NCBI RefSeq assembly: GCF_002970915.1
Contig: NZ_CP027190.1
Location: forward strand, 186,001-250,000
Direction: 5' to 3'
Source of the DNA: Lactobacillus sp. CBA3605
GTDB lineage: Bacteria; Bacillota; Bacilli; Lactobacillales; Lactobacillaceae
DNA length: 64,000 bases
The translations under genes were made by a program, and so were the position numbers. Every line of letters starts with the position of its first letter. The stretch's first letter is position 1. Below the pieces are notes generated by a model. It worked only from the letters and a program-made list of their open reading frames with translations. It was not told the origin of the DNA and did not search any database. Shown piece after piece: positions 26,394 to 37,020 of the stretch.

Positions 26394-28154
26394 TTAAAGT
26401 GCGTTAGATGCACCGCGGTAGATGAAACCACGACGTGAATCAACTGTGATCAATTGACCATCAGCGATAACAGAAGTTGCATCCTTAACACCAACGATAA
26501 CTGGAATCCCCATTGAGATACCAACAACCGCAGCGTGTGAAGTTAAACCACCGTTTTCAACAATCAAAGCACTAGACTTTTCGATTGCTGGCAAGTAGTC
26601 TTTGTCGGTCGTCTTAGTAACTAAAACGCCGCCTTCAACAGCTTTGTCAATTGCTTCTTGCGCAGAAGTAGCAATAACAGCCTTGCCAATGACAGTTTCG
26701 TCACCGACACCTTGACCATCAGCTAATTTTGAGCCGATTAATTGAATCTTCATGATATTAGTTGTCCCACGTTCACCAACTGGAACCCCAGCAGTAATCA
26801 AGATCAAGTCGCCTTCCTTGGCAAAACCAAGTTCAACAGCTTTAGAAGCAGCTAAATCAAACATGTCATCGGTTGTTTCTGGTTTTTCAGCCACGATTGG
26901 TTGAACACCCCAGTTAACCATCAAACCACGTTGAGTCCGTTCGTCGAAAGTGATAGCTAAAATATCAGCATCTGGACGGTACTTCGAAATCATCTTAGCA
27001 GTGTAGCCAGATTCAGTCGCAGCAACAATTGTCTTGATACCCAAGTTTTTAGCAGCCCGAGCAATCGCGATACCAATAGTTTCAGTAACACTAGTCTTAT
27101 CGAAACGGTTTAATTGTAAACTCCCGTTTTCAGCCAAAGTGTTTTCAGCCTTTTGGTCGATTTTAGCCATCATAGCAACTGATTCAACTGGGTAAAGCCC
27201 ATTAGCACTTTCACCTGAAAGCATCGTTGCGTCAGTACCATCAAAGACAGCATTGGCAACGTCAGAAGCTTCGGCACGAGTAGGACGTGGGTTTTCTTGC
27301 ATTGAATCAAGCATTTGAGTAGCCGTAATAACTGGCATCCCTAAGGCATTACATTTCTTGATCAAGCTCTTTTGTACCAAAGGTACATTTTCAGCTGGAA
27401 TTTCAACACCCATGTCACCACGAGCAACCATCAAACCATCACAAACCTTAAGAATTTCATCGACATTGTCGATACCTTCTTGTGATTCGATCTTAGGGAA
27501 GATTTGAACATGTTCCATATGCTTTTCTTCGAGTAATTCATGGATGTCTAAGACATCTTGTGGCTTACGAACGAAAGAAGCAGCAATATAGTTGATTTCG
27601 TGATCCAAACCGAAGCGAATATCGCTTGAGTCCTTTTCAGTAATCCCTGGTAAGTTGATTGAAACGCCAGGAGCATTGGTCCCTTTACGTGAACCTAGAA
27701 CACCGGCGTTTTGGACAGTGGTAACCAATTCACGGTTAGCTTCGTCTTTTTCGTCAATCTTCATGTCTAATAAACCATCATCGAAGAGGACATGACCACC
27801 AATATGAACATCGTCATAAAGGCCATCATAGGTAACGGCAATTTTGTCATGAGTTGATTCTAGAGAATCATCCATGGAAATACGTACCTTATCACCGATC
27901 TTGTATTCAGACTTACCATCTTTTTGAACAGTTGTCCGAATTTCAGCACCCTTAGTATCAAGCATGATACCAACAGTCTTACCAGTAATTTTTTCAGCTT
28001 CATGAACCTTGTTTAAACGATCCAAATGTTCTTCATGATCTCCATGTGAGAAGTTAAAGCGGAAAATATTTGCGCCGGCTTCAATCAATTTAACAATAGT
28101 GTCGATATCGGTGCTGGCAGGACCAAGTGTTGAAACAATCTTGGTTTTCTTCAT
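26394..28154 (-). CDS. pyk: Pyruvate kinase with C-terminal PEP-utiliser domain
   Basis: Last step of glycolysis: PEP plus ADP to pyruvate plus ATP. Of 586 residues the first 470 are the kinase (MKKTKIVSTLGPAS, FNFSHG, the metal/substrate segment IFPKIES and ARGDMGVEI); the last about 90 form the PEP-utiliser swivelling domain (GGLTSHAAVVGISMGIPVIVG), as in other lactobacilli and Bacillus. It follows pfkA by 74 bases and ends in a terminator, so the pfkA-pyk operon is complete. Confidence 0.97.
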   Translation of the reverse strand: MKKTKIVSTLGPASTDIDTIVKLIEAGANIFRFNFSHGDHEEHLDRLNKVHEAEKITGKTVGIMLDTKGAEIRTTVQKDGKSEYKIGDKVRISMDDSLESTHDKIAVTYDGLYDDVHIGGHVLFDDGLLDMKIDEKDEANRELVTTVQNAGVLGSRKGTNAPGVSINLPGITEKDSSDIRFGLDHEINYIAASFVRKPQDVLDIHELLEEKHMEHVQIFPKIESQEGIDNVDEILKVCDGLMVARGDMGVEIPAENVPLVQKSLIKKCNALGMPVITATQMLDSMQENPRPTRAEASDVANAVFDGTDATMLSGESANGLYPVESVAMMAKIDQKAENTLAENGSLQLNRFDKTSVTETIGIAIARAAKNLGIKTIVAATESGYTAKMISKYRPDADILAITFDERTQRGLMVNWGVQPIVAEKPETTDDMFDLAASKAVELGFAKEGDLILITAGVPVGERGTTNIMKIQLIGSKLADGQGVGDETVIGKAVIATSAQEAIDKAVEGGVLVTKTTDKDYLPAIEKSSALIVENGGLTSHAAVVGISMGIPVIVGVKDATSVIADGQLITVDSRRGFIYRGASNAL

Positions 28155-28228
28155 AAGAAAAATCTCTCCCTTGAAAGTTTTTATAAAAAGACATTTACGT
28201 CATTTTTATCAAATTAGTAAAAAACAAA

Positions 28229-29191
28229 TTAGTTAAATGAAATCTCATCATTCAACTTAGTCAAAGATAGTTCAGATTCATGTTTAGAATCAAACAAATC
28301 TAAAATACTATGGTTAACCAATTGGTTATTTTGAATCCCAACGGCTACGCCACCCTTACCCGCAAGTAAGAGTTCAACAGCATAGGCGCCCATCTTGCTG
28401 GCCATAACACGGTCTTTAGCAGTTGGACGACCCCCACGTTGCATATGACCAATTGTATTGGCCCGGGCATCAAAGTCACCATATTCAGATAACTTTTCAA
28501 CAAATTCAGCTGCACCCATGACACCTTCCGCCAAAACAACAATGTTGCTTCGATGGCCGTTAGCCCGGTTGTACTTAATTTTGTTGGCGATGGTTTCCAT
28601 ATCCCAATCTTGTTCAGGAATCACGATAGCATCGGCACCAGCTGAAACGCCAGCCCACATGGCAACGTCACCAGCACCACGGCCCATAACTTCCACAACG
28701 AAAGTCCGGTCATGGCTGTGTGCCGTATCATGAATCCGATCAAGTGCTTCAACGTCAGTATTAACTGCCGTATCAAACCCGATCGTGAAATCAGTAAATG
28801 GAATATCGTTATCAATTGTTCCTGGTAATCCAATAGTGTTATAACCATGTTCAGTTAAGCGCAAAGCCCCATGATAAGACCCGTCGCCACCAACAACTAC
28901 CAAGGCATCAATACCAAATTTCTTTAGTTGTTCGATACCCTTCAATTGACCTTCAACTTGAGCGAATTCAGGATAACGTGCTGAATAAAGTAACGTGCCA
29001 CCTTGTTCAATCACACCATCCAAATCTGCTGACTCTAATTTATGAATGTCGCCAGCAACCAATCCGGCAAAACCGTAGTTGATGCCGTATGCTTCTAACC
29101 CTTCGGCCATTGCTTTGCGAGCAACCGCACGAACGGCCGCATTCATACCAGGAGCGTCACCGCCACTGGTTAAAATACCAATGCGTTTCAT
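28229..29191 (-). CDS. pfkA: 6-phosphofructokinase (ATP)
   Basis: Commits fructose 6-phosphate to glycolysis. The 320 residues match the bacterial ATP-dependent enzyme: [25 protein letters not shown] (nucleotide binding), GTIDNDI and MGRGAGD motifs. First gene of pfkA-pyk; its promoter is at 29236-29264 and a short hairpin (GAGTT...AACTC, 29215-29227) lies near the 5' end of the transcript. No catabolite-response element was recognised. Confidence 0.97.
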   Translation of the reverse strand: MKRIGILTSGGDAPGMNAAVRAVARKAMAEGLEAYGINYGFAGLVAGDIHKLESADLDGVIEQGGTLLYSARYPEFAQVEGQLKGIEQLKKFGIDALVVVGGDGSYHGALRLTEHGYNTIGLPGTIDNDIPFTDFTIGFDTAVNTDVEALDRIHDTAHSHDRTFVVEVMGRGAGDVAMWAGVSAGADAIVIPEQDWDMETIANKIKYNRANGHRSNIVVLAEGVMGAAEFVEKLSEYGDFDARANTIGHMQRGGRPTAKDRVMASKMGAYAVELLLAGKGGVAVGIQNNQLVNHSILDLFDSKHESELSLTKLNDEISFN

Positions 29192-29235
29192 TTTTTCACC
29201 TCAGGCAATAAATTGAGTTCGTAACTCCATGAGTA

Positions 29236-29264
29236 ATTTTAACACTTTTACCAAAAGTTGTCTG
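29236..29264 (-). promoter_or_regulatory. Promoter of pfkA-pyk
   Basis: Minus direction: CAGACA (29264-29259), 17-base spacer ending TGT, TAAAAT (29241-29236). The -35 box matches the consensus in four of six positions. Confidence 0.55.
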
Positions 29265-29304
29265 TTATTTTTTGAAATTAAATATGATTAAAAACGCCGT
29301 CACA

Positions 29305-32300
29305 TCAAGGGATTTCGCTTTTCAAGACAACGTTATCGCGACCTAACAGGCTTGTAAGCGCTCCAACCATTTTTTCATCATCCGTCACCCAATACTGGGA
29401 ATTTAGTTCAACTGTCTTACGAGCAGTAACAGAATAAATCAAAACAGGGTTAGGCCCTGGGGCTTGCTGTAAAATCGTTAAAATCTGCTTTTGAATCGCT
29501 GGCGTTGCCTGGTCTGCTGGCAACCGCAAAAACAGCTGGCTAGTTGGCGCTGTGAAACTAGTCTCCAGTTGCCATTGATCAACGATTAGTTGCAGACCAC
29601 GCTGTTGTTCCACTTTGCCACTAACTAACACAACTGTTTCTGATTTTAGGTCGGCCTGTAACCGTTGATACGTGTTGGGAAAAATCGTTAAATCAATTTC
29701 GCCAGAAAGATCACTTCCAGTGGCAAAAGCCATCGGTTGCCCGCGCTTTGTCCGAATGACCCGGGTCTTCGTAATATAGACCAATACTTTCACGCGTGCT
29801 TCAGCACGGCAAGCACTAATTAACGTCGTTCGCTGTTGTTGTGCCAGCCAACGAAAAGCTTCCACTGGGTGTCCTGACACGTATGCTCCCAGATACTCGA
29901 CCTCTTTGGCCAATCGTTCACCCAGAGGTAATTCCGGTTGTTTTTTAATTGTCGGCGCTAATGAGGCAAATAAGCTCATACTGTTTCCAGCTAATTCAGC
30001 ACTAGACATTAGTTCCGGCACGGCAGTTAATAGTTCCGCTCGATTCAAGCCAAAATGATCCAAAGCACCCGCATATATCAATGCCGTCATCAAATCCGGC
30101 TTCAACCATTGCGAATCGAGCCGTTGCATCAACTGCTGCAAGCTTTTAAACGGCCCATTTGCTTGCCGCTCAGTCACAATGCTACTAATAAAATCACGCC
30201 GTAAGCCCTTAATCGAACTCAAGCCAAAGATGATACTATCGCCATCCCAATCAAAATAGTTGCGACTACGATTAATATCTGGCGGTACGATTTTGACATG
30301 ATGTTGTTTAGCCTCTCCCAAGTATTGCTTTAACTTGGTCCCGTTACCCAGAATTGAATTCATGAGTGACGTGAAAAAAGCACCGGGATAATGCACTTTT
30401 AAGTAAGCTAATTCAAATGCCATCTTACTATAAGCTACCGCATGTGACCGATTGAAGCCATAATTGGCGAACTGTTCAATATATTGGTACACTTCGGTCG
30501 CTACCGCAGTTGAAAAATGTAAGCGTTCTGCCCCAGCAATAAATTTTTGCCGCATCTCATCTAGAACGGTTCTTTTCTTTTTACTCATCGCACGCCGTAA
30601 CAAATCCGCTTCACCTAGGCTAAAGCCCCCATAACGGCGGCCACCTGCATAACTTGTTCTTGATAAACTAAAATACCATAAGTGGGACCTAAAATAGGTT
30701 GTAGCTCAGCAGCGGGGTAAGTGACCGCTTCAGTCCCCTTTTTACGGGCAATAAAGTGATCAATATTTTCCATTGGTCCCGGCCGATAAAGGGCATTAAC
30801 TGCAGCAACTAATTCAAAATTATCAGGGTGCAGTTGACGTAAGACGTTCCGAATCCCAGCTGATTCGAATTGGAACACCCCCGTCGTATCTCCCGCTTGA
30901 AATAATTGCAATGTTTTTTCATCATTTAGATCAATTTTTGTCAGGGCCAAAGGCTGGCCCGTTTGACGTTGCACATAATGAAGCGCACTTGCCATTAAAG
31001 ATAAATTTCGCAAACCCAAGAAATCCATCTTTAATAATCCCACGGCTTCCACCGTATCTTTGGTATATTGGGTCATTAGCATCGTTTCACTACCCGCTTG
31101 CAGAGGGACGATTTGAATCAACGGGACCTGACTTAATACGACACCCGCTGCATGTGTCGAATAGTGTCGCGGCAGACCTTCGATACGTTGTGCCGTTTGG
31201 AAAAGCAACTGATTTTTACTCGAATCAGCTACTAAATTTTGTAATCGGCGTGAAGCCTGATAAGCGGCTTTCAAGGTAATGTGTAACTGGTTAGGAATAG
31301 CCGCACTCCAATCACTCATCTCAAAAGTTGACAGTCCAAAAACCCGACCAACATCTCGTAAAGCCTGTTTAGCCGCTAAGGTCCCAAAGGTAATGATCTG
31401 TGCCACCCGATCATGACCATATTTGTCATGGACATAGGTCAGAACTTGCTCACGGCGATTATCCGGAATATCTAAATCAATATCTGGCATGTTGGCCCGT
31501 TTAGCATTTAAAAACCGTTCAAACAATAACTCATATTGAATCGGATCGACATCCGTAATTTGCAAGACATAAGCCACAAGCGAGCCCGCCGCCGATCCCC
31601 GACCTGGTCCGGTTGTAATCTGAGCCTGATGGGCATAATTCATGACATCCCACACAATTAGGAAGTAATCATCAAATCCCATCTGATCAATGACTTGTAA
31701 TTCGTGGTCCAAGCGCTGATGATAGGTCTCGGTAGCAGTTGTCGTCGGCATCGCCGCCAAACGCTGTTGCAAGCCTTGTTCACAGAGCTGGCGTAAATAG
31801 TGATTTGCCGGTTGTTGGTCAGGCGTGGGAAACTTTGGTAGTTGGGGCTTTTGAAAAACTAACGTGACTTGACAAGCGGCTGCAATTTCAGCCGTAGCTG
31901 CAACGGCTGCCGTCAAATCCAACTCAGCATACGCCGCAATTAAGTCCGCGGGAGCCCGTAAATAATGATTGCCCGGCACCGTCTGCAATTGTTCCGGCTG
32001 ATCAATTTGTTGCCCACCACCAATCGCTTGCAAGACCGAAACCGCAAAATAATCCGTGGCGTGAACATAATCCACCGGATCTAAAGCGACAATTGGTACT
32101 TGTAACCGCTGCGCAAATTGCACTAAAGTTGTGCGCAAAGCTGGTGCTTGGTCTAACGAGACGCCTAGATAAAGACTATCGGCAGCAGTTGCCGCCTGTA
32201 ATTGTTGCACCAAAGCGGTTGCGGCTTGTGGGTTATCTTGTAATAATAACGTGGTCAACTCACTATTACGGGCTGGCGTTAACACCATTAAGTGACCCAA

Positions 32301-32657
32301 ATGTGGCGTAACCGCTTCTAAGGTTAAAGGCGTCACTTTAGTGGCTGTTTGTTTCAAAGTTGATAATTGCATTAACGCCTGATAACCCGTCCAGTCTTTA
32401 GCCAAAACGATTAAGCTGAACGTCTGCTCACCTGACAGCTGCTGACTAGCCAATGTTAGATTAATCCCTAAAATCGGCGTAATTTCTGCTTGACGACAGG
32501 CATTGTAAAAATCCACAATTCCATACATCACGTCAATATCAGTCAGTGCTAACGCTGGGTAACCTTGTTTTTTCGCCGCTTGGACCAAATCAGTGACGGT
32601 ACTCGTACTTTGCAGTAAACTAAAGGTACTCATCACTTGTAATGGGATATATTGCAT
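29305..32657 (-). pseudogene. dnaE: DnaE, DNA polymerase III alpha subunit, interrupted by a frameshift
   Basis: DNA polymerase III alpha subunit of the DnaE type, which in Gram-positives extends primers beside PolC. The N-terminal frame (30615-32657) has 680 residues and ends VYQEQVMQVAAVMGALA then stop; the C-terminal frame continues LLRRAMSKKK and ends at 29305. Adding one G to the G5 run (plus-strand C-run 30626-30630) restores MGGFSLGEADLLRRAM and a protein of 1117 residues, the normal length. The polymerase core has PDIDLDIPDNRR; an OB-fold is in the last quarter. The PHP metal site looks degenerate (LQVMSTFSLL). As DnaE should be essential, a sequencing or assembly error in the G-run is the first explanation; frameshifting is an alternative. 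Confidence 0.85.
30626..30630 (-). other. Frameshift site in dnaE (G5 run)
   Basis: The coding strand reads ATGGGGGCTTTAGCCTAG; a six-G version gives a continuous family-conserved reading frame, so one G is missing here relative to expectation. Confidence 0.85.
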
Positions 32658-32753
32658 CTTGGGACTCCTTTCTGAAGGTTAATTAATTTCATTATACCAA
32701 ACAGTTGTTCCAGACGGCAGTCATAAGGTAATTGCATTTCTGATTAGATGTGC

Positions 32754-32759
32754 TAAAAT
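32754..32759 (+). promoter_or_regulatory. -10 region of the DUF2929 promoter
   Basis: TAAAAT at 32754-32759 with extended TGC, 16 bases after TTGCAT (32732-32737). A GGGAGGTG ribosome-binding site (32770-32777) and ATG (32785) follow. Confidence 0.6.
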
Positions 32760-32784
32760 TACTTTTACTGGGAGGTGTTAGAAT

Positions 32785-32985
32785 ATGACTAAACAAATCA
32801 TGGTAATCGTTTGGAGTGTTATTTTCGGGGAAGTCATCGGTTATATCGGTGGTGCGCTTGAACAAATGACTTATAATTTCGGAGAAATCGGCTTGGTTTC
32901 AGCAATTTTCGCCTTAATTATGGTCAACGGCATTTCATACATTACTAATCATTCTATGCCCATTAAAGGTGCCAAAAACAAGTAA
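32785..32985 (+). CDS. DUF2929 family small membrane protein (YjzD-like)
   Basis: Membrane protein of 66 residues with two hydrophobic segments (about 5-28 and 38-56) and a basic C-terminus. It matches the small DUF2929 proteins found next to dnaE in many Lactobacillales. It is read divergently from dnaE from a good promoter and a strong GGGAGGTG site, and ends in a terminator shared with clpB. Function unknown. Confidence 0.8.
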   Translation: MTKQIMVIVWSVIFGEVIGYIGGALEQMTYNFGEIGLVSAIFALIMVNGISYITNHSMPIKGAKNK

Positions 32986-33000
32986 ACTGGCTAAAAATAA

Positions 33001-33038
33001 AAACCCGACTTAGTCGTCATTGACTAAGTCGGGTTTTT
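33001..33038. terminator. Bidirectional terminator between DUF2929 and clpB
   Basis: Perfect 12-bp stem CCCGACTTAGTC (33005-33016) and GACTAAGTCGGG (33023-33034), with A-run before and T-run after, so it can stop both convergent transcripts. Confidence 0.88.
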
Positions 33039-33040
33039 GT

Positions 33041-35644
33041 TTAAGCTTTAACGGCCGGTTGCGTTTCAAAAGTTAACTGGTCAGCCACTAATTTAATCAA
33101 TACCGTTGACTGTGGCACTACTTCGCCAGCAATAATCGCTTTGGCTAATGGCGTTTCCACGTCTTTAGTAATCAACCGCCGTAGTGGCCGCGCACCATAA
33201 GCCGGCTCGTAGCCTTCTTGCGCTAGCCAGGCTTTGGCTTGATCTGAAATTTTCAAAGTAATTTCACGATCTGCTAACCGGGCTGATAATTGATCAATCA
33301 ACTTAACCACGATTTGTTCAATCGCAGACAACTGTAACGGCGTGAACATGATAATATCATCCACCCGATTTAAAAATTCAGGTTTGAAGCGACTTTGAAC
33401 CAACTGCATTACTTGATCATGCGTGCCAGTCGCTAAGTGCCCTTGATCATCCATACCAGCTAATAGTAATTCCGATCCCAGGTTCGATGTCATGATTAAA
33501 ATCGTATTCTTAAAATCAACCGTCCGACCCTGACCATCCGTCAAACGCCCGTCATCTAATACTTGTAACAAGATGTTAAAGACATCGGGATGGGCTTTTT
33601 CAATTTCATCAAATAACACGATTGAATAAGGATTACGACGTACTGCTTCAGTCAATTGGCCACCTTCTTCATAACCAACATAACCTGGTGCCGCACCCAC
33701 TAATCGTGAGACAGACTCCTTCTCCATATATTCACTCATGTCAATTCGAACCATATGATCATCAGCATCAAACAAATTCTCAGCTAACGCTTTGGCTAAC
33801 TCGGTCTTACCAACCCCGGTAGGACCTAAGAACATGAATGACCCCAGTGGTCGGTTAGGATCTTGTAATCCCGCGCGCGAACGTAAAACGGCATCCGCTA
33901 CCGCAGTTACGGCGGTATCTTGACCAATAACCCGTTGGTGTAAGTTGTCCGCTAAATGCAACAGTTTTTCCCGTTCTCCAGCCACTAACTTATTCACCGG
34001 AATCCCAGTCATTTGTGAGACCACATTAGCGACTTGGTCAGCCGTAACGGATTCTTCAACCAGCCAGTCTGCATGATGATCATCGGCTTCTAATTGTTGT
34101 AATTCTGCCGTCAACTTCGGAATTGTCCCATGTTGTAGGCGGGCGGCGGCTTCCAAATCGTACTGGCTTTCAGCATTTTCAAGGTCATGTTTAGCTTGAT
34201 CTAAAGCTGATTTTTTAGCACTTAACGTTTGTAAGCTTTTCTTTTCAGCTGTCCAACGTTCAGCCAAGGCCCGTTGTTTTTCTTGGGCACTAGCGAGTTC
34301 CTGTTGTAACTCACCCAAACGTTGCACCGAAGCCGCATCCGTTTCTTGCTTCAAAGCCGCAGCTTCAACTTGTAATCGCATTAATTGCCGGTTAACCTGA
34401 TCGAGTTCCGTGGGGTTGGAATTCATTTCAACTCGAATCTCTGCTGAAGCTTCATCAATCAAATCAAGTGCTTTATCCGGTAAGAAGTGATCGGTAATGT
34501 ATCGATCCGATAACTTGGCTGCGGCTACTAAGGCATTATCATGAATTCGGACGCCGTGATGGATTTCGAACCGTTCTTTGAGTCCGCGTAAGATACTAAT
34601 CGTATCTTCCACAGATGGCTCCGCAACTAAGACCCGTTGGAACCGCCGTTCAAGCGCTTTATCCTTTTCAAGATATTGCCGATACTCATCCAACGTCGTG
34701 GCACCAATCAAATGCAGTTCACCTCGGGCTAACATTGGCTTTAATAAATTCCCCGCATCCATGCTACCTTCTGTTTTGCCGGCACCCACAATATTATGGA
34801 TTTCATCAATGAACATAATAATCTGCCCATCACTCTTTTTAATTTCTTTAAGGACCGCTTTAAGGCGTTCTTCAAACTCACCACGATACTTAGCCCCAGC
34901 AATTAAAGCACCCATATCTAAAGAGAATAGCGTTTTATCCTTTAAGTTTTCCGGCACATCGCCGCGGACAATTCGTTGGGCTAAGCCCTCGACAATCGCC
35001 GTTTTACCAACCCCAGGTTCACCAATTAAAACCGGGTTATTTTTAGTTTTCCGTGACAAAATCCGAATCAAAGCCAGAATTTCTTCGTCGCGCCCGATAA
35101 CTGGGTCCTGATTGCCTTTCCGAGCGTCTTTAACTAAATCCACGCCATACTTCTCTAAAGCCTGATATTGATCCTCTTGGTTACGTGATGTCACCCGTTG
35201 GCCCCCACGAATTCGGTCCACCGCATTCTTAACCTGACCGGCCGTAATCCCTTGTTGGGTTAAATACTTAGTTAACTGATCACTAGTTTGATCCATTAAC
35301 GCAAGCACCACGGCATCAGTCGCTAAGAATTCATCACCGAGGGTTTTGCGTTTGGCATCAGCTGCCTGCATTAGAGTCGCTAAGCTGTTACTGAAACTTT
35401 GACCATATTGCACGTTGCCACCACTGACCGTACTAATATCATCCAATTCACGATCTAATTCCGTTTGTAACTGATCAAGATCCACGCCGGCATCACTGAA
35501 AATTTGCCGAACCAGTTCGCCTGGTTGCGTTAAAAATTTAAATAGATGTGGTACGCCGACTTCTTGATGATGCCGAGTTTGCGCAATTTGTTGGGCTTGC
35601 GCTAACGCTTGTTGTAAACTTTCTGTTAGTTGTTCTGGATTCAT
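33041..35644 (-). CDS. clpB: ATP-dependent chaperone ClpB
   Basis: Hsp100 disaggregase that works with DnaK. The 867 residues show an N-terminal domain (about 1-145), first AAA+ domain with GEPGVGKT, a coiled-coil middle domain (about 400-530; shorter than in E. coli) and second AAA+ domain with [14 protein letters not shown] and the [11 protein letters not shown] sensor region. ATG 35644 is chosen: AGGAGG lies 11 bases away, while the in-frame ATG at 35653 is only two bases from it. The CtsR-like box in the promoter and a leader hairpin indicate heat control. Confidence 0.94.
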   Translation of the reverse strand: MNPEQLTESLQQALAQAQQIAQTRHHQEVGVPHLFKFLTQPGELVRQIFSDAGVDLDQLQTELDRELDDISTVSGGNVQYGQSFSNSLATLMQAADAKRKTLGDEFLATDAVVLALMDQTSDQLTKYLTQQGITAGQVKNAVDRIRGGQRVTSRNQEDQYQALEKYGVDLVKDARKGNQDPVIGRDEEILALIRILSRKTKNNPVLIGEPGVGKTAIVEGLAQRIVRGDVPENLKDKTLFSLDMGALIAGAKYRGEFEERLKAVLKEIKKSDGQIIMFIDEIHNIVGAGKTEGSMDAGNLLKPMLARGELHLIGATTLDEYRQYLEKDKALERRFQRVLVAEPSVEDTISILRGLKERFEIHHGVRIHDNALVAAAKLSDRYITDHFLPDKALDLIDEASAEIRVEMNSNPTELDQVNRQLMRLQVEAAALKQETDAASVQRLGELQQELASAQEKQRALAERWTAEKKSLQTLSAKKSALDQAKHDLENAESQYDLEAAARLQHGTIPKLTAELQQLEADDHHADWLVEESVTADQVANVVSQMTGIPVNKLVAGEREKLLHLADNLHQRVIGQDTAVTAVADAVLRSRAGLQDPNRPLGSFMFLGPTGVGKTELAKALAENLFDADDHMVRIDMSEYMEKESVSRLVGAAPGYVGYEEGGQLTEAVRRNPYSIVLFDEIEKAHPDVFNILLQVLDDGRLTDGQGRTVDFKNTILIMTSNLGSELLLAGMDDQGHLATGTHDQVMQLVQSRFKPEFLNRVDDIIMFTPLQLSAIEQIVVKLIDQLSARLADREITLKISDQAKAWLAQEGYEPAYGARPLRRLITKDVETPLAKAIIAGEVVPQSTVLIKLVADQLTFETQPAVKA

Positions 35645-35675
35645 AATTATCATAACCTCCTAAAATTCGGTTAGC

Positions 35676-35699
35676 AAAAAGGTAGCTAAAATAGCTACC
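35676..35699 (-). terminator. Hairpin with U-tract in the clpB leader
   Basis: GGTAGCT (35681-35687) pairs with AGCTACC (35693-35699), five-base loop, then five U in the minus direction (A-run 35676-35680). It lies downstream of the clpB start of transcription and also past the pepT stop codon, so it may end pepT transcripts, attenuate clpB, or do both. Confidence 0.65.
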
Positions 35700-35707
35700 A
35701 ATTATTG

Positions 35708-35724
35708 TTTGACCTTTATTGACT
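35708..35724 (-). promoter_or_regulatory. CtsR operator of clpB
   Basis: Minus direction: AGTCAAT-AAA-GGTCAAA (35724-35708), one mismatch to the CtsR consensus of two RGTCAAA heptads three bases apart. It overlaps the predicted start of transcription, the usual place for CtsR repression. Confidence 0.8.
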
Positions 35725-35729
35725 ATTAA

Positions 35730-35758
35730 ATTATATAACGAATCGCATCACTTGCCAA
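35730..35758 (-). promoter_or_regulatory. Promoter of clpB
   Basis: Minus direction: TTGGCA (35758-35753), 17-base spacer, TATAAT (35735-35730). The -35 box begins directly after the pepT stop codon. Confidence 0.75.
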
Positions 35759-37000
35759 CTATTTAGCTTGCTGGGTATTATCTTGCACAATTTGTAAAAT
35801 AACGTCCACTGCTTGTGCCATAACTTGTTCTGAAACGTATTCGAAACGGCCATGCATGTTCTCACCACCGGCAAACAGGTTCGGCGTAGGTAAGCCCATA
35901 AACGAGATCTTTGAGCCATCAGTCCCACCACGAACTGGATAAATAACTGGTTTAATCCCTAGGGTCTCCATCGCATGTTTAGCGAGGTCAACTACCGTCA
36001 TATCCTTTTCAATTACTTCACGCATATTGTAATATTGATCTTTCATCATTACTTTTAGATGGTTAACCCCATATTGCGCATTGATTTGGTCAGCAGCCGC
36101 TTGAAAAGTCTTTTTACGGGCTTCAAAAGTCGCACGGTCATGATCACGAATGATATAGGTCATTTTCGCATTATCAACCGTTCCATCTAACGCCAACAGG
36201 TGGAAAAAGCCTTCCCGGCCACTGGTTTTTTCTGGCACGTCATGTGCAGGTAAAGCCTTCTGAAAATCGACAGCTAATTGTAACGCATTCACCATAATTC
36301 CCTTGGCTTCACTGGGATGCACATTAACGCCTGTAATTTGGACCTCAGCTTGAGCAGCGTTAAACGTTTCATATTCCAACTCACCTAAAGGCCCACCATC
36401 AACAGTGTAAGCATAATCCGCATTAAAATCGGCAACATTAAAATGATCTGCACCAGTCCCGATTTCTTCATCTGGACCAAAGCCCAGCCGAATCGTGCCA
36501 TGTTTGATCTCTGGATGGGCTAACAAGTACGCCGCTGCACTAATAATTTCAGCCACACCGGCCTTATCATCAGCCCCCAACAAAGTCGTCCCATCCGTCG
36601 TAATTAACGTCTGGCCAGCATAGTTTTTCAAGCTAGCAAAAATCTTTGGGTCGAGTTCATAGCCGCTTTCACCAAGCTTAATAACAGATTGACCATCGTA
36701 GTTTTCGACGATTTGGGGATTCACATGTTCCGAATTAAAGTCGGCTGTATCAATATGCGAGATAAAACCCAATGTTTTCATTGGTTGTGTACTGTTTGCT
36801 GGCAACGTTGCAAACACGTAGGCACTTTGTGGGTCTTGATGAACATCACTTAACCCTAAAGCGGTTAATTTAGTCATCAACTGGTTTAGAAATGCCGTTT
36901 CGCGTGGTGATGAAGGTACCGTTTCAGATTGCTCATCTGACCGGCTATTAATTTTTACAAACGTTAAAAAATCAGAAATCAACTGTGGATATTTTGTCAT
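35759..37000 (-). CDS. pepT: Peptidase T (tripeptide aminopeptidase)
   Basis: Zinc metallopeptidase of the M20 family that releases the N-terminal residue from tripeptides. The 413 residues match PepT in length. Visible parts: HIDTAD (metal His/Asp), GADDKAG, GPDEEIG (catalytic Glu and metal Glu), the dimerisation lid and the C-terminal [20 protein letters not shown] with the last metal His region. It follows nif3 by 20 bases. Nutritional peptide use is typical for lactobacilli. Confidence 0.95.
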   Translation of the reverse strand: MTKYPQLISDFLTFVKINSRSDEQSETVPSSPRETAFLNQLMTKLTALGLSDVHQDPQSAYVFATLPANSTQPMKTLGFISHIDTADFNSEHVNPQIVENYDGQSVIKLGESGYELDPKIFASLKNYAGQTLITTDGTTLLGADDKAGVAEIISAAAYLLAHPEIKHGTIRLGFGPDEEIGTGADHFNVADFNADYAYTVDGGPLGELEYETFNAAQAEVQITGVNVHPSEAKGIMVNALQLAVDFQKALPAHDVPEKTSGREGFFHLLALDGTVDNAKMTYIIRDHDRATFEARKKTFQAAADQINAQYGVNHLKVMMKDQYYNMREVIEKDMTVVDLAKHAMETLGIKPVIYPVRGGTDGSKISFMGLPTPNLFAGGENMHGRFEYVSEQVMAQAVDVILQIVQDNTQQAK

Positions 37001-37020
37001 ATGAATCTTCCTTTCGAGGT

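Noticed and set aside
29215..29227. GAGTT-CGT-AACTC inverted repeat near the 5' end of pfkA mRNA
   Set aside because: Only five base pairs; does not match a catabolite-response element and is noted only within the pfkA entry.
29305..30603. C-terminal dnaE part as an independent gene starting at TTG 30603
   Set aside because: The start falls inside the conserved LLRRAM motif, there is no ribosome-binding site, and the frame continues upstream to the frameshift; it is a fragment of dnaE.
34578..35111. Plus-strand open frame of 177 codons
   Set aside because: It is antisense to the clpB AAA+ core and has no coding signal of its own.
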